Shown here: piece by piece, positions 12,901-24,948 of the stretch
Layout: each line of letters starts with the position of its first letter
How positions within the stretch are numbered: the stretch's first letter is position 1
From: Marisa cornuarietis
Lineage: Eukaryota > Mollusca > Gastropoda > Architaenioglossa > Ampullariidae
Assembly (NCBI GenBank): GCA_004794655.1
Contig: SMMW01000622.1
Coordinates: forward strand, 9,483,501 to 9,547,500
Direction of reading: 5' to 3'
Length of the DNA: 64,000 bases
Made by a program: the position numbers and the translations under genes
Notes under the pieces: model-generated
Told to the model about the DNA's origin: nothing
The model's database searches: none
Seen by the model: only the letters and a program-made list of their open reading frames with translations

Positions 12901-15900
12901 GTTCCCTACCCCTGTTTTAGATCAACAAATATGTAATGCTGTCCTCTTTTATAAAAAGCTCTTTTTTTTAACCATACATAAATTTAACCCAAACAAAGTG
13001 CTGGAATATTTCTCTTGCGGCTGCAAGAACTCAATTTAAAATATCCACAATATTCCTTCTCTCTTCCTAGTTGGAAGGTAAAGGTCATCCCCTAACCTTT
13101 TCAGGTCGCTGAGAAGTGAGGTGCTAGAGACCTCACTTTCTTGGGGCCAGCTTTAAGTGAAGGCATTGCCCATCTTCTCTCCCTTGCTGCCTTACCTTCC
13201 ACAACCCTCTATGGAGTCAGGTACCCATTCCTGCCAGCTGGGTCGACTGGGAAAGTTTACTGCACTACTTGGGTATTGAACCAGTGCAGCTCTCAGTTCA
13301 GACGCCAGGACTCCAGACACTCAACTATTCGCTTCCCTATATATTGCTCATATTCTCCCCTAACTGGAAGCAAACTGTTCAGTGGCATTTAGTTATCCTT
13401 TTTTTTTAATGGAAACTTAAAAAGGCCATGTCACACCTTGCAAGCTTGTGTGCTTTAATAATGATGAAAATCGATCCCACTGGAAGGTTTTTAAATGACA
13501 ATTTAATTAAAAAACAAAGGGGAGACAAAAATTAAACATAATTGTTCCAACATTTCAAAGCTAACAATTCATAATTACCAACTGATTATTCTTCTAGACA
13601 AATACTGCACTTAGCTTTATAGGCACTGGAGGTTTTGTATTTGTTATTAAAGTGCCTATAGATGTGATTCAGGCATGTCCTTAAATGCAAAAAGATGTAT
13701 ATTTAAGGACCTACCTGACTGGTCTAAGTTATAAACAGATTCTGATAGGTAGAGATAATATAAATATATTCTGTAAACTTCAGCACCTGAAACACAGCTG
13801 TTTGTTTATTATTTGCATTGGTGATTTGCACCTATAGTCAGCAAATCCTGCAAAACCTAGCTCTCACACATGAATAACGTGTGACCTCACTGCCGGCATC
13901 GTCCACGATGTGTCTCCATAAACATATAATGACCACAGGAGGTAGCAATACACCGGATTCATCAGATGAGCTTTATCATGTTATAGCAGTGAAGTTAAAA
14001 TGCTGTTCTCTAGCCTATAAGGTATTAAACCTTGAATGTCTGAACTTCAAGAATCCTTCAAATCTGCACTGAAAGCGCATCTCTTCCTTGAGCATTACTC
14101 CTAACACAGTCCACACAATGCTAGTGCTTCTTACCCTCCCCTCTTCTGCTCTTGCTACTTTTCTCCCCATCTTTCTCTGCAGAATCACGATGTTCCTGTT
14201 ACTTGGTGCCTTTTTGTGTTTTCTATCTTTGTTTTCTGTTTGTTGTCAGTGCTGTCGTTTATTTTTCCGTCTCTCGTGTTCTATCCATTTAGTCCATGTC
14301 TCTTCCCCGTTTTAAGTGCTAAGAGCATGCTCTCTATGAGTGTGAATATATAAAAATCTTCATTATTATCATTGACTGAATGCTCAGAACCCCAAACACA
14401 ATATGCGCAGGCACCAGACAACGAAGAATGACTTCACAATACCACATGTTAAGCATTGCTGATGTTCATCAAATTTTGCAAGTTGTTGGTAACCATTATT
14501 TTCTTTCATTGTCACAAAAGTCTGATGTGTGAAAATTTACCACTGCAACTGATTTGCACAGTTCATTTGGGCATATTTGCTCATAGGTTGTTGGTGTAAA
14601 CAGAAGTAAAAAAGATACTTTTGCCTGCACAAATTTAAAACAAATGAAAAATATGTTTTTTGGGAAGGCTGCTGCAGATACTCTTTATCATTTACTGTGT
14701 GCATGTTACTAACAACGTGTTGTGTCACTGGTAAACAGCTATAATACTGTGGCTTAAAAGATTAAATTTAAAGAACGTTTATTGAGAGAATTTTAAGTGT
14801 TTGTGCGCCTACTCTGTATTGCTGGACGCGAAAATGCATACTTCTGTATGATAGGCATGGAGCCTGGAAGAAGACACTTTTGTGGTACCTCAAAACCCTG
14901 TGGCTTTCTCAGTGTATACGCTGCTGGGTAAAATTCAGGAGCAAAGTGGCATTTGCATATGACAGAGTACTGTGTAAGCGCAGTGAAGTCAGCTCTACAT
15001 ACACAAAGAAAGTTGATCCACTGTCTTCTCAACATTGAATTTTTTGGGAATGCATACACACTTATTTTGTCAGAACGTTTTCCTGTACATTCAACACCGA
15101 CACAATAGATTCCATATCTGCAATTAGTAGGTTTTCGGTATTTTCTGGGCAGCTTTTATCAGCCATGCTGTAGTCACCCATGATTTCACCAGTACTGATG
15201 TCAGACCAACTTTGGGCCCAAATGGAGATATGAACAAGCAAGAAAATCATTCATTGGATTTAATTTCTCAAGACACATGTTTCTCCTTGCAATTTTATGT
15301 TTGAGGTAGTTACAAGTGATATAAAAAGCGTCTTTTGAGCATGATGTGTGGGCCTGCCACACAAGTGTCTGCTGGACTCACAAAAAAACTTTAAAGACAG
15401 GCTTCTTGTTCTCTTCCCCCACCCTTCTCTCTGTGACAGGTAAAATACCATGCCACCATTAAAGCCAAACAATATTTTTATTAACATAAGTGAGATTCCA
15501 GTAGAGCAAGCCCCAAAAATAGATATATCCAGGTTGTAAACAGAACAGATGAATAAATCCTTTCAAATTAAAAATCATAAGTAAACTATACTCTCATATA
15601 ATTAGTACAATCACAAAGCAGATGCATGCAACAGCAATCCACATGGTAATTTTTATAACCATTATCATCATCAACCACCACCACACAAATTAAAAATAAA
15701 AACACAAATAAAAAATGAAATTTGTATCGCAAAACCATCTCCGCAGCACACAAGAAGCATTTCCAGCATATTCTGATTTATAGCAGTGAATCTTATTGCA
15801 AGGTTTGGGCAGCGACAACGTTAGATTACACAGTTATCAAAAGACGCACAATGCACACACAATCTACTACATAATTTCACAACAACTGAGAATAGAAATA

Positions 15901-17992
15901 CACTTAAACTTACCATGGGTTGCTTCCTTAAACCATCCTCTGCTTCCTTCAGTGCTTTTTCATACTGCTTCAGTCCCATTAATGATTGTACTTTACGGTA
16001 CTTTGCTTTTAGATTTTCGGGCTGCAGCTTTAATGCTTCAAAATAAAGAAGAAAAAAACATTTTTACTTGTTATTTACTGGCATGTTCCCTAACACCCAC
16101 CTTCTCTCTGTTCCAAAAGACTTCGCAGACTCAAAAATTTAATCTTTTGTGTGAATCAAGATAAGAGTTGGGTTGCTACTTTCTTTAAATGTGCATGTTG
16201 TTGCAATACATCCATTAAACGGTTTTAGTGACTATATGGACAGGACGTGAAGTATTGAGAGCCAATACTTTGCAAACAAGAACATTATCAAAAACCATTT
16301 GATAACATAAGCATTTCAATGCAGGTTTCATGGATATAAATGTAATGTATAATATTGGTCAACCCATTACATAAAACATTATTTAAAACAACCAGTTTCT
16401 TCCAATATTTTCACTTTACTTGTGATCTTACCTTCTTCAGAATTATGAAGAGCTTCTTCAAATTTGTTCTGGAGGAAAATGAAATTAAAATGTTATCTAT
16501 TACCATTTGCTTGCACATACAGCACATAGAAGTTCAAACTATTGCAACTGCTAAGTAATAATATTAACCTTATTAATTACATTTATATTACCTCAATATT
16601 GTTAATTAATAGTATATTAATTCACTGCTATCTGATGTGATCTGAATCAATAAGAGAAATTTAAATGAAAATTATGAATAGCCTCTATCATTCACCACAA
16701 TCACACATATTCATGCAGAAATACAAGTGAACTGGTTTAAAAAAGATGATAAACAAGTTACCCTGTTAGGCTAGTTTTAAAGAACTGGGGCCAGTTGTAC
16801 GACACATTTCTAATTTTAAACACTTTTAGGCTTTAACTCTGTTTAGAAAGGCACAACACATTTTCAGAACTTTTTTAAAAATAAGAAAATGCTTTTTAAA
16901 CCAGATTTTTGTTTCTGTCAGCACATTTTTGTGCAGCGCACCTAAATGGCATATGAGCGATTTTTGAAGAATCAACAGTTTCTAGATTTCCTTCTTTAAA
17001 ACAGTTTTTAGGTGTAAGAACATGCTGTACAACTAGCCCCAGGACAAGTAAGAAACTAGTAATATTAAAGCTTCAGGCTTACCAACTTCAGATAACATAA
17101 GGCTCCATTAGCATAAAGTGTTGTCAAAAAATCATTAGCAATTTCATGATAATATCGCTCTTCCAAAATATCAGCAACAAAGAGAGCATTTCTATAGTGG
17201 TCGCTAGCCTGAGCAAACTTTCCATCTTTGAACAAGCTGTTGCCTTCATCCTTGAGATCTTGAACTAAAACCAGAAGCACAGCCTGAAAGTAAAGAATCA
17301 AGTCTAAATACGACACGTTAAAACACACAGATGTAGCTTGGAGTAAGAAACCTATTGAACTCTGCAGTCTTATCTTTATTAAAAAATAGTCATAATCTTT
17401 AATTAAAATTACAGGTAAGCCTTTAACTTGAGTCTTATACATAAGAGGTGCGTTCAGTGAAAACAACTTCCTGTTCTAAATTAAATTTCAAGACACAAAC
17501 CTTGTTTGTTTTTGGTTCTTTCTGGGCACTGCAGAAACAGGAAAAAATGAATGTTACATGTTAAATGCAAGAAAATTCATGATTATGATTTCATACCAGA
17601 TAAATTAAGCTAAGAGGGAGAGTTTCAAACCAGCTGGTTGGTTGCTTTGGCAGAAAAGTACTTCCACCTCGAAGTGATTTCACACTATAAGGAGATAGGG
17701 AGAGAGGAGGAAACTGGAATACTTGGAGAAAACCCCTGACAGCCAGCTCTGCAAGATCTCTCACTGTGGTGACAAGGGAGTGTTTTAGTCACTAAACTAC
17801 TGGGTTCCCTTGAGTTTAACCTGCTTCGTACCATGGAAATCAAACTAATGAATGATGAAGATTGAAAAGAGCTTTATTTTAAAGTTAACTGATAATTTCA
17901 CAACATAAAAAATCATTATACCATAAGTCTCGTAAGAATGGCTGAATTCTGTCAACTCGCTGTTTTCGTACTTCTTCTGCTGCTAAATCCAT
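924..17992 (-). CDS. ZC3H7: ZC3H7-like TPR/CCCH zinc finger protein, C-terminus off the left edge
   Basis: Fourteen coding exons on the minus strand, in order: 17992-17922, 17528-17501, 17283-17083, 16468-16432, 16035-15914, 8360-8214, 6268-6226, 5799-5525, 5378-5333, 4798-4606, 4190-4016, 3577-3421, 3149-2893, 1551-924. All boundaries have AG/GT and compatible phases and give about 793 residues. Residues 34-153 form a TPR region (GNSLFKDGKF..A..HYRNAL, then KFEEAL and YEKALKEAE). Residues 220-240 are Asp/Ser-rich. Around 380-415 lies the ZC3H7-type motif FRLACKICFMKTG. CCCH fingers follow at 448-468 (C-x8-C-x6-C-x3-H) and about 699-721 (C-x10-C-x6-C-x3-H), with a CxxC motif before the second. 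This order matches vertebrate ZC3H7A/B, RNA-binding proteins linked to miRNA processing and, for ZC3H7B/RoXaN, translation. The last exon here ends in phase 1, so further fingers continue off the window. The start ATG follows a 5'UTR acceptor at 18000. Confidence 0.88.
1552..2892 (-). other. ZC3H7 intron 13, no gene seen
   Basis: AT-rich intron between the last two exons present. Both strands hold only short, stop-broken frames. I see no RNA gene or recognisable repeat here. Confidence 0.6.
7322..7372 (-). mobile_element. LINE 3'-end fragment
   Basis: The motif ACAATACAACTTTATTTATC followed by CCCAAGGGGCAATT is the typical reverse-complemented 3' end of CR1/Rex-type non-LTR elements. A related motif (CTTTATTTGTCCCGGAGGAC) ends the LINE copy near 11070. 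It lies in the ZC3H7 intron between the exons at 8360-8214 and 6268-6226. Confidence 0.45.
11007..12914. mobile_element. hAT-like DNA transposon remnant, interrupted by a LINE
   Basis: The left end reads CCGGGGTGGGCAAC and the right end, reverse-complemented, reads CAGGGGTAGGGAAC. These near-matching terminal inverted repeats are of the hAT (Charlie-like) type, followed inside by a CCGGCCCxCG-rich subterminal segment typical of that group. The flanks read TTTTAGAC on the left and TTTTAGAT on the right: an 8-bp target-site duplication with one mismatch and the central TA preferred by hAT elements. No transposase is visible, so this is a non-autonomous or deleted copy. A reverse-transcriptase element occupies the middle (about 11050-12260). 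Confidence 0.6.
11050..12260 (-). mobile_element. Degenerate CR1/Rex-type LINE reverse transcriptase
   Basis: On the minus strand, 12110-11960 encodes the RT entry motif HLDDFRPVALTLLVMKVFE. Then 11929-11435 encodes FADFSLAFNTIQP (the usual FVDFSSAFNTI), SWIIYFLVDRQQRV and the fingers/palm motif TGSPQGCVLSPLLF, followed by KFSDTAL in place of the catalytic FADDT. Loss of the first catalytic Asp shows the copy is dead. The 3' end is at the low-coordinate side, with TACTTTATTTGTCCCGG. There is no endonuclease domain, so it is 5'-truncated. It sits inside a hAT-like element and is therefore the younger insertion. Confidence 0.75.
13703..15350 (-). mobile_element. THAP-domain (P-element-like) transposon remnant, copy 1
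   Basis: The left end TTAAGGACCTAC differs by one base from the perfect 12-bp terminal repeat of copy 2 (21805). The minus strand at 15059-14793 encodes part of a THAP domain: FPKN..LRRQWINFL, then YSVICKCHFAPEFYP, the WxxxF and C..H-F core of the family. Segments 13703-13900 and 14800-15345 match copy 2. The right terminal repeat is not recognisable. A LINE 3' end interrupts the element at about 14040-14385. The reading frame is broken and no complete transposase is present. Confidence 0.6.
14040..14388 (+). mobile_element. 5'-truncated LINE 3' end
   Basis: The stretch CTGCACTGAAAGCGCATCTC ... TTGAGCATTACTCCTAACAC ... AAGTGCTAAGAGCATGCTCT, ending in an ATT-rich tail, matches the 3' region of the LINE at 32307-33650. 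Only the last part of the coding sequence and the 3'UTR are kept. It interrupts the THAP element. Confidence 0.6.
16789..17038. mobile_element. MITE, GGCCAGTTG family, copy in ZC3H7 intron 3
   Basis: It begins GGCCAGTTGTACGACACATT and ends GTAAGAACATGCTGTACAACTAGCC, imperfect inverted repeats of about 25 bp. The interior aligns with the copies at 39083 and 47399 (TTTCTAATTTTAAACACTTT, CTTTAACTCTGTTTAGA). It lies between the exons at 17283-17083 and 16468-16432 and has no coding capacity. The flanks ACTGG/CCAGG give no clean target duplication. Confidence 0.65.
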
Positions 17993-18000
17993 GATATTTT

Positions 18001-20500
18001 CTAGATGCAAAGGATGGAAACAAAGAAACTGGATTAGATGCAATGATGTAAATAAAAGTTTATGATTAGTATATGGAAGAAAATATGTCTTGTATGATTT
18101 GAGAAAAATTAAGGGCGAAAACAGGGAATGCAAATGCAACCCAGCCACAGTGATAAAGCAATAAAAGAAAGCTATCTTTAAACTAGAGATTACATACTTT
18201 TATTTGATCTTAAGTGTTTGTGCTTTCAGCATGTAATAATGAACGTAAGGATAATTTTGGTATATTACTTTCTTCACACTATTTTTAAAATATGAAACTT
18301 TTGAAGAGAAAGAATTCTTTATTGTAAGGCTCATGAAACTAAAACAGTTCAGCAGTTAATTAAAGTTGCTTGTGCTGGACAGTCAAAATACACGTTAAAA
18401 ATGGTTAACAAAGAAAAGAAAGGAATAGCTAATAAACTCTGATACACCAATGTAAGCAAACTTGTATACAAAAAAAAGGAAAGGATTTTATATAACTACT
18501 TTACTCCAAAAAACAATTAGGCCTATCAAATGCAACGCTACAATCTACAGAAAACGAAGTGTGAGGCAGGAAAGAATTACTTAACGGTAGTAATAGCACA
18601 TCATTAGCCTACAGAGTAAACAATCGATCTACCCAGAAATATTAGTTCGATGATAATCCTGCACCCAGTCCATGACACTACTATTTTAAAAAAATTAAGT
18701 CTACACTTCACTATGATCACGAAAATATAATGGATGTGCTTGCTAAAATTTGGTTCAGATTGTATTCATAACAATATATATATATTTTTTACAAAATGGG
18801 TGTGTTACGGCAGGTATAACTGTACCGATGAGCATATACCAAATCAGGGTATGTATGTATATAGGCTGACTGGTAAGAGATGACTTTCACACACCGTAGG
18901 CTATAACCACAGTGCGATACCCCTCAAACGAGACCGTATATTATCCGCTTAGTGTTCCAGTCTCGGGAATAAATGTTCACATCTTCAATACTTTGATGTA
19001 AAACGTACCTTCAAAGTTATCAAAGAGTTACACGGCCAACTAAACATTGATGACTTGGAAACATGCTCGCTTTTGGCCGCACATGGCTGTGTACAGCCAC
19101 TGCACAAACACAAGGGCAATGTAAAAACTTCGACTGGCAACGCAGCGATAAACGTGTAAATAAGCTTCAGATAAGGTCGCAAACAAACATTTTATTTCAG
19201 AACAAAAGTTTTCTTTCTTCGTAATTAAACTATCAAACACGTTCGCGTTTTTCTTTTATCTACACAATTTTATGAGTTATCGAACGGCAACGCAAAAATG
19301 AAAATATACATTTATAAAATTGGGCTTTGTCGACTCAGATGATGAATGTATATGTTTCATGATTTAAAATATTAAACTACATTAAACTATGTTTATATTC
19401 TAGGAATTATAGGGTGAAGTGTGAGATTATATTGAACGACAGAACATGCTTTAGCAATAAGATCTACTTTTACGAAATTACGAGACGTGGATAAATATGG
19501 AAGACCATTCGCGGGGATATCCGAAATTTCTGCAATAACAAATGCAGAGTTATCTACCCTGTTCGAAGAAGGGAGGGCATAGTCAAATTAGTGAGTATCC
19601 AAGATTTACATCAACATTCTGGTGTTTATGTTTGAATAGAACATATTCTGTTAGGTGACTTGTGATAAATGGTATAGAAGACATATTGAAACTCGATTAT
19701 AGAATAAGTTTTGCGTTAGTTTGTATATAAATATAAAGAATTGCGGATTTCCGTTTCACCCTGTCTGAGGCTAGCATGCAGTAGCACAGACTGGTAAATA
19801 GAAAGCATGTCACTGGAAGTTTTTTTAGTCATGAAGTTCCGAGACCGTTACTTTGAATTCTTAGCTTCATTCAGTCAACCACAATATCTAATTAGCCTCA
19901 TTCCATTTATAATTTGAGGTTTTATTGGTATTCTGTTACTGCTTGGTGTACATATAAGATATACAAGCATATCTTAGACATGCTTGAATAACACATCTGA
20001 AACTGTTCCAGAAGTAACATATGCTAACAAACAAACAAACAAACAAACAAAAAGCATGCTAATCCACAAGCTGATAATAAATCATTTAGGAATCTTATTA
20101 TGATGTGTTCTTTGTGCATTGTCAGTTGAACAAATAATTATAAGCTTGTCTACTCTTATCTTGGAATTGTACGGCAATAGTTTCCATCTTAATTCTTTTC
20201 CAGTCATGCAGATCACAGCAACTATATCTAAAGAAAATGATTTTTAAAATAAATTTTAAGAAATAATGTAAGAGGTGTGATCCAGACTTATAGTATTATT
20301 TACGTTTATTATGACTGGGATTTATCAGACCATAATTATGTTGAATTAACTTTCAAAACTAGAACTGTATTCATTAAGATTTTAAACTGAATGAAAACAG
20401 TTTAAAAATAGAAGCATGTTCAAACTATCATTTAGCTGAACAGCTCTACATTCATCAGAATGTTCTGATTCGATACTATCCATTTTTTTTCTTCATTCAG
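18001..20500. promoter_or_regulatory. Intergenic/bidirectional promoter region between ZC3H7 and STX17
   Basis: ZC3H7 runs left and STX17 runs right from this interval. The ZC3H7 start exon follows an acceptor (TGCATCTAG, minus strand, exon from 18000). The STX17 start exon follows the acceptor CTTCATTCAG at 20491-20500. Both genes therefore have at least one 5'UTR exon upstream. A plausible STX17 first exon ends at the donor GTGAGTAT (19591). No TATA box is evident. A (CAAA)n run lies at 20028-20051. Confidence 0.45.
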
Positions 20501-20528
20501 AGGTGGAACATTAATGACATACACATAA

Positions 20529-23500
20529 ATGGCATCTCTGGCATCACTGAAGAAGTCAGAGTCTGAAGAGAGATTGCTACAAGCAGTTCAGAAAGCTGAG
20601 AATAAGGCTGGAAATGTGCAGAAGTTTCCAATCAGCCGTTTACGGCCATCCATTCAGAAGTTTCAGACAGTGCTTGATATTGATCTGGACAGATTGTTGA
20701 AGCATATGCATAATATTGACAAGGTAAGGTGCTACTTGATCATTATTTTTCTTTCTGTCTCATATTTTTCTGTTTGGATCTATATTTTCCTCCCCACACT
20801 TCTTTTTTTAGTTTAATAATCCATAATGCAGCATGCTAGTTTTATAAATAAAACTCCCAGGAATTTAAACTACAAAGAATTGCACAGTTTTCTGCAAATT
20901 TTCTCTGCTATTTTCAAAACAATAATTGGATATTTTAAAATAACTATCAAAAGATGTTTATATTTGCTGTTTTAATAAACTACTTATATATAAATGACCA
21001 GCTGACTGCTGCAGAGGACTGGATTGGGTTGCATAAGGAACAGGTGAATGCTTCTCGTACGGTCCAACAAGTGCAAGCCAATTTAAGAGAACTTGAGAGA
21101 GCCCGTGCACAGGTGTATGATGATGATATTGGACAGTTTGATAGCCAGGTACAGGAAGTCAGAATCAAGTCTGTGGCAGCAGTAGAAAATTTTTTGAGAA
21201 AGTCTCAAGTGAAAGATCTGACCCCAGGTAATCAGTGTCATAAAATCTGTTCATTTCAGGCTTCTCTCTCTCTTTTTTATCTTCTCCTTTTACACACATA
21301 CTAGCATGGATGCACACACAGATTTGACTTGAATCTACAATATGTTGACTTTAGAAGAGGGGGAGAAAACCCAACAAGCCCTAGATTGATGAAAGCATTC
21401 GCCTCGGTGTTAAAGCAGAAAAAGCTGTCTAAGATTTACTTTTGTATACTGTAACATATGAACAACTATCAATGTAAACCATCAAAGGTACCAAAATCTG
21501 AGAATACCTTAAAGTTTTCCATTGTTATTTTTCCAAGCAATCTTTTAAAGTATTAAGATAAACAGTTTACATTTCCCCACCAGTGCACTCAAGACATAGC
21601 CAGACACACAGAACTTTAAAAAAAGAATACCTTAAAGCTCTTTTCAAGAAATACATAACATATTGACTCTTTGCATATGCATTCTTGTGTGTGTGTGTGT
21701 GTGTGTTGTTCATGGCAAGTAGCTTTTTGTTAAAATATGGCACAACATAAGAATTATCATCATCTTCATCTTCCTTTCTATTCCATAGCATGATGTAAAT
21801 GGTATTAAAGACCTACCCAATAGGTCTGAGTTAGAAACAGATTCTGGTAGGTAGAGATAATATAAATATATTCTGTAAATTTCAGTGCCTGAAACAGCAG
21901 CTTATTTATTATCTAATTTCAAAGTTTGAGATTTGCACCTATAGCAAGTTGTGTAGAATCCTACTCCAGCATGTAAATAACATGTGATATCACAGCCGGT
22001 GGCATCCACACTATGTCTTGGTTAGCTTGAAATCAAAATATCATTAGGTGTTCATGCAGCTATTCTGTATTGTACTCTCAGTATAGTAGGTATGGACCCT
22101 GGAAGATGCTTTTGTGGTACCTGAAAACCCTCTTGCTTCTTCAGCAAATACATTGTTGGATAACATTCTGGAGCAAAGTGGCATTTGCATACAACAGATT
22201 AATGTGTAGGCACAGTGAAGTCACTCTACATGATTGAAGTCGACGCATTGTCTTCTCAACAATAAATCCTTTTGGAACATTTGGCCACTTATTCCATCAC
22301 AATATTTTCATGTGCATTCAACAACAACATAATAGATTCCATATCTGGGCTTTTGAGATTCATTATTTTGTGGGAAACTTGTATCACCCATGCTGTGGTC
22401 AGCCATGATTCTAGCAATGCTGAGGTCCCAAATGAAGATTTGAACAGGTGAAGCAAATTTTTTTTTTTTTTTTTTGTAATTTTTCAGGATTCCTGTTTCT
22501 CCTTGCATTTTCACATTCGAGAAATTAATAAATTATATGAAAGGAGTCTTTGAGCATGATGTGTGTCACCAGTCGAGTAGGTCTTTAAACACTGGTTTTG
22601 AGGAAGTGTCATCTAGTTCATATTTAAGCAGTTATATTTTCCTTCCAAAGCACTACATAAGTCGTTTTTAAAGACGATGATTTGACAATATTATTATGCT
22701 TAAATTTGCCTTGACTACATCTTGGACTGCTTCTTAAGGCATCTAAAAGCATGGTCTTCTTTGCTGATGACTTTTTTTTTTAACTTCATCGTTTTTCTGT
22801 GTGTTGAATGTGGGCTGTGGACACAGGTATAATTAGATCTAAAGACTATTTTATATATCTGGAGATATTTATGCTTTTAGTCATTCGTAGCATTAAGCAA
22901 AACCTGTTCAGGATGAATGGTATGTCCAAACATAACAAATTTATAAAGTTTTCTTCCAAGTTTTTTTATTAAGTGCTTAGCACTTTTGCACAGATTTGTC
23001 TCAAGTGGAGACCAAGGAAACAAGTAGCAAGCCGACTGTGGCAGATGCTTTTCCAGCACTGCATACAAATCTTCAGCTTCATGTTGTTCCAGAAAACACC
23101 CCAGCTGCTGCATCATGGGAAGAACTGCAAGAGGTGTGATACCATGTCTGTGCTTGATGAAAATGATAATTTACTCTGGATAGCAGTGTGGTGTCTGTGG
23201 TAGTGACTGCTTTTTTGCTAATGATAATATATTTGCAAAACTTTTTAAAACTTTTCTGTTTACCTAGTGTTCAATATTTTAAAATACCAGTATTTAGTCT
23301 TTTCTCCACCACACCCTCACACCCATACCTTTGTTAAATATTTAAAATGCTTTGTTTTTCCCATTGGTCAAAATCTATCAAGTGTTGATGTGCCTACTTG
23401 TCTGCCTGTGTGTGTGTCCCTCTTCGTCTCCGTCTGTCTTTTGTTCACTTTATTACCTACTGTTCGGTTGGTTTTCTACAGAGCATGGAGGAACTGAACG

Positions 23501-24948
23501 AGCTGGTGCACCAGTTTGCTGACAATGTCAAGGTAAAATGAAAACCTTTTTTGTTTTTTTTCCCCATGTTTATAAATTCTGAACCTACAGCTGTTTATCT
23601 GTCTATAAACTTTACATTTTATATTTTACTATGAAGAGCTTAGATGTACTACAAGTACACAATAGTCATATACAGCAAGAGCTACCTGCAGTCGTCTCCA
23701 TGAAGAAAGTTCCAGAAACATCAAAAAGTAACTAAAACTGCCAGTGAGAAAAATGCATATCATTGCAACTTCTTTTTTAAACAAAGTAGAAAGATCTCAA
23801 TAGACTAATCTTCATTTTTCTTCTATACTCCAGCTTTGTGTAGTTCTTTATTCACGTAAAATTGGTACTGTATTGTCTTACAGTACTTTGACACCTGCCA
23901 TATTCGTTATTTGTTTGTTATGCCTTATTTTCAGAAACAAGGCGAAGCTGTGGATAGAATAGAGGATAATATTGAGACAGCTCATGAGAATGTGAGAGCA
24001 GGAACTATCAGTCTGGGATCGGTTAGTGTCTTTTGAGCTAAACTTTGTTTACTATTTATAGTACTTTTGTAAAAATTAAATGAGCAGCGGCTTTTACAAT
24101 TTTGCTGGATCCGTGCACAGTTCAGGTCTTCTAATATTAACATCATAGAGTTTTGTATAAGTTTGAAATATACTTTTTACTAAATGATAAAATGTTTTAA
24201 GTTGTTCTTGAAACTAAAATTGATCTTGGTCAGAATTCACAGATCACTGTCAAAATGGGTCTGCATGGTGCATCACTATTAATTTTATTTTAAATGTTCC
24301 ATTCCCTCTGACAACTGACTATATGCAACAATACACATGCGTGTACATAAATGTATACACATACATAGCCACACATTGGTATTTTAGTATTACAGTGCTT
24401 AATGAGGGTCTTTTTTATCTTTGTTTTTTAGGCAGCTAAGTACAAAGCTGCCATTTTCCCAGTGGCAGGCGCCCTCATTGGTGGTGTGGTGGCAGGTCCG
24501 GTCGGTTTGATAGCAGGTGCCAAGATAGGACTGGCAGGAGCATTAGGAGGGGTTGCTGCAGGTTAGTGTCTTTACATCACATACATCTGTGTGTGTGTGT
24601 GTGTGTGTGAAAGATTCCTATACTCAGAAGAAAAGTTCATCTGTCAATTTGATCCTGCGCCTTCCCTCAAAGATGTTCTTCAGAACATGATCAGTGACCT
24701 CTCTATGAATCTAATTTACAGGATTTGCTGGAGGCTCAGTGTTGAAGGCACGTCACAACAAAAGTGTTGCTATGGAGATGACTAACCTGGAGGAAAGAGA
24801 AAAAGCAAACCATACTCTTCAGCGCTCAACATCCACGTCAGAAGTGCCTGACAGGTCTTCTGCAGATGGACAGGGAACACAGGGCTCCATGCTGAGTAGA
24901 CTGGTTTTTGGAGAACATGGGAAATCAAAATCTTTAAGCGAAGACTGA
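20529..24948 (+). CDS. STX17: Syntaxin-17 (autophagosomal Qa-SNARE)
   Basis: Seven coding exons: 20529-20723, 21002-21227, 22994-23133, 23482-23532, 23935-24021, 24432-24561, 24722-24948. They join in phase to give 351 aa (human is 302). The N-terminal helical region contains QVNASRTVQQVQANLRELER, matching the STX17 Habc region. SWEELQE precedes a SNARE motif (NELVHQFADNVKKQGEAVDR ...) at about residues 188-235, with the Qa glutamine kept. Residues 243-290 form the signature hairpin of two glycine-zipper membrane segments (AGALIGGVVAGPVGLIAGAK; AGALGGVAAGFAGG), as used for insertion into closed autophagosomes. A 65-residue Ser/Glu/Lys-rich tail follows. With SNAP29 and VAMP8 the family drives autophagosome-lysosome fusion. 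The ATG is the first in frame after the 5'UTR acceptor at 20500. Confidence 0.93.
21805..22588. mobile_element. THAP/P-like non-autonomous element with perfect TIRs, copy 2
   Basis: It starts TTAAAGACCTAC and ends GTAGGTCTTTAA, a perfect 12-bp inverted repeat. Its left 220 bp match 13703-13900 (TCTGGTAGGTAGAGATAATA vs TCTGATAGGTAGAGATAATA). Its right part matches 14800-15345 (CTTTTGTGGTACCT, GAGCAAAGTGGCATTTGCAT), including the degenerate THAP coding region on the minus strand. The middle is deleted relative to copy 1. It lies in the STX17 intron between exons 2 and 3. I see no clean 8-bp target duplication. Confidence 0.65.

Larger units (their letters stand above)
8361..15913 (-). other. 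Large ZC3H7 intron 5 filled with mobile elements
   Basis: This 7.5-kb intron separates the TPR exons from the exon coding VFQDCVAFLEQTL. It contains a hAT-like element with a nested LINE (11007-12914), a THAP/P-like element (13703 to about 15350) and a LINE 3' end inside that element. In 8361-11000 I see no element and no gene. The stretch 13050-13340 (TAAAGGTCATCCCC..., GGTACCCATTCCTGCCAGCTGGG) looks like an interspersed repeat, but no second copy is present here to prove it. Confidence 0.6.
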
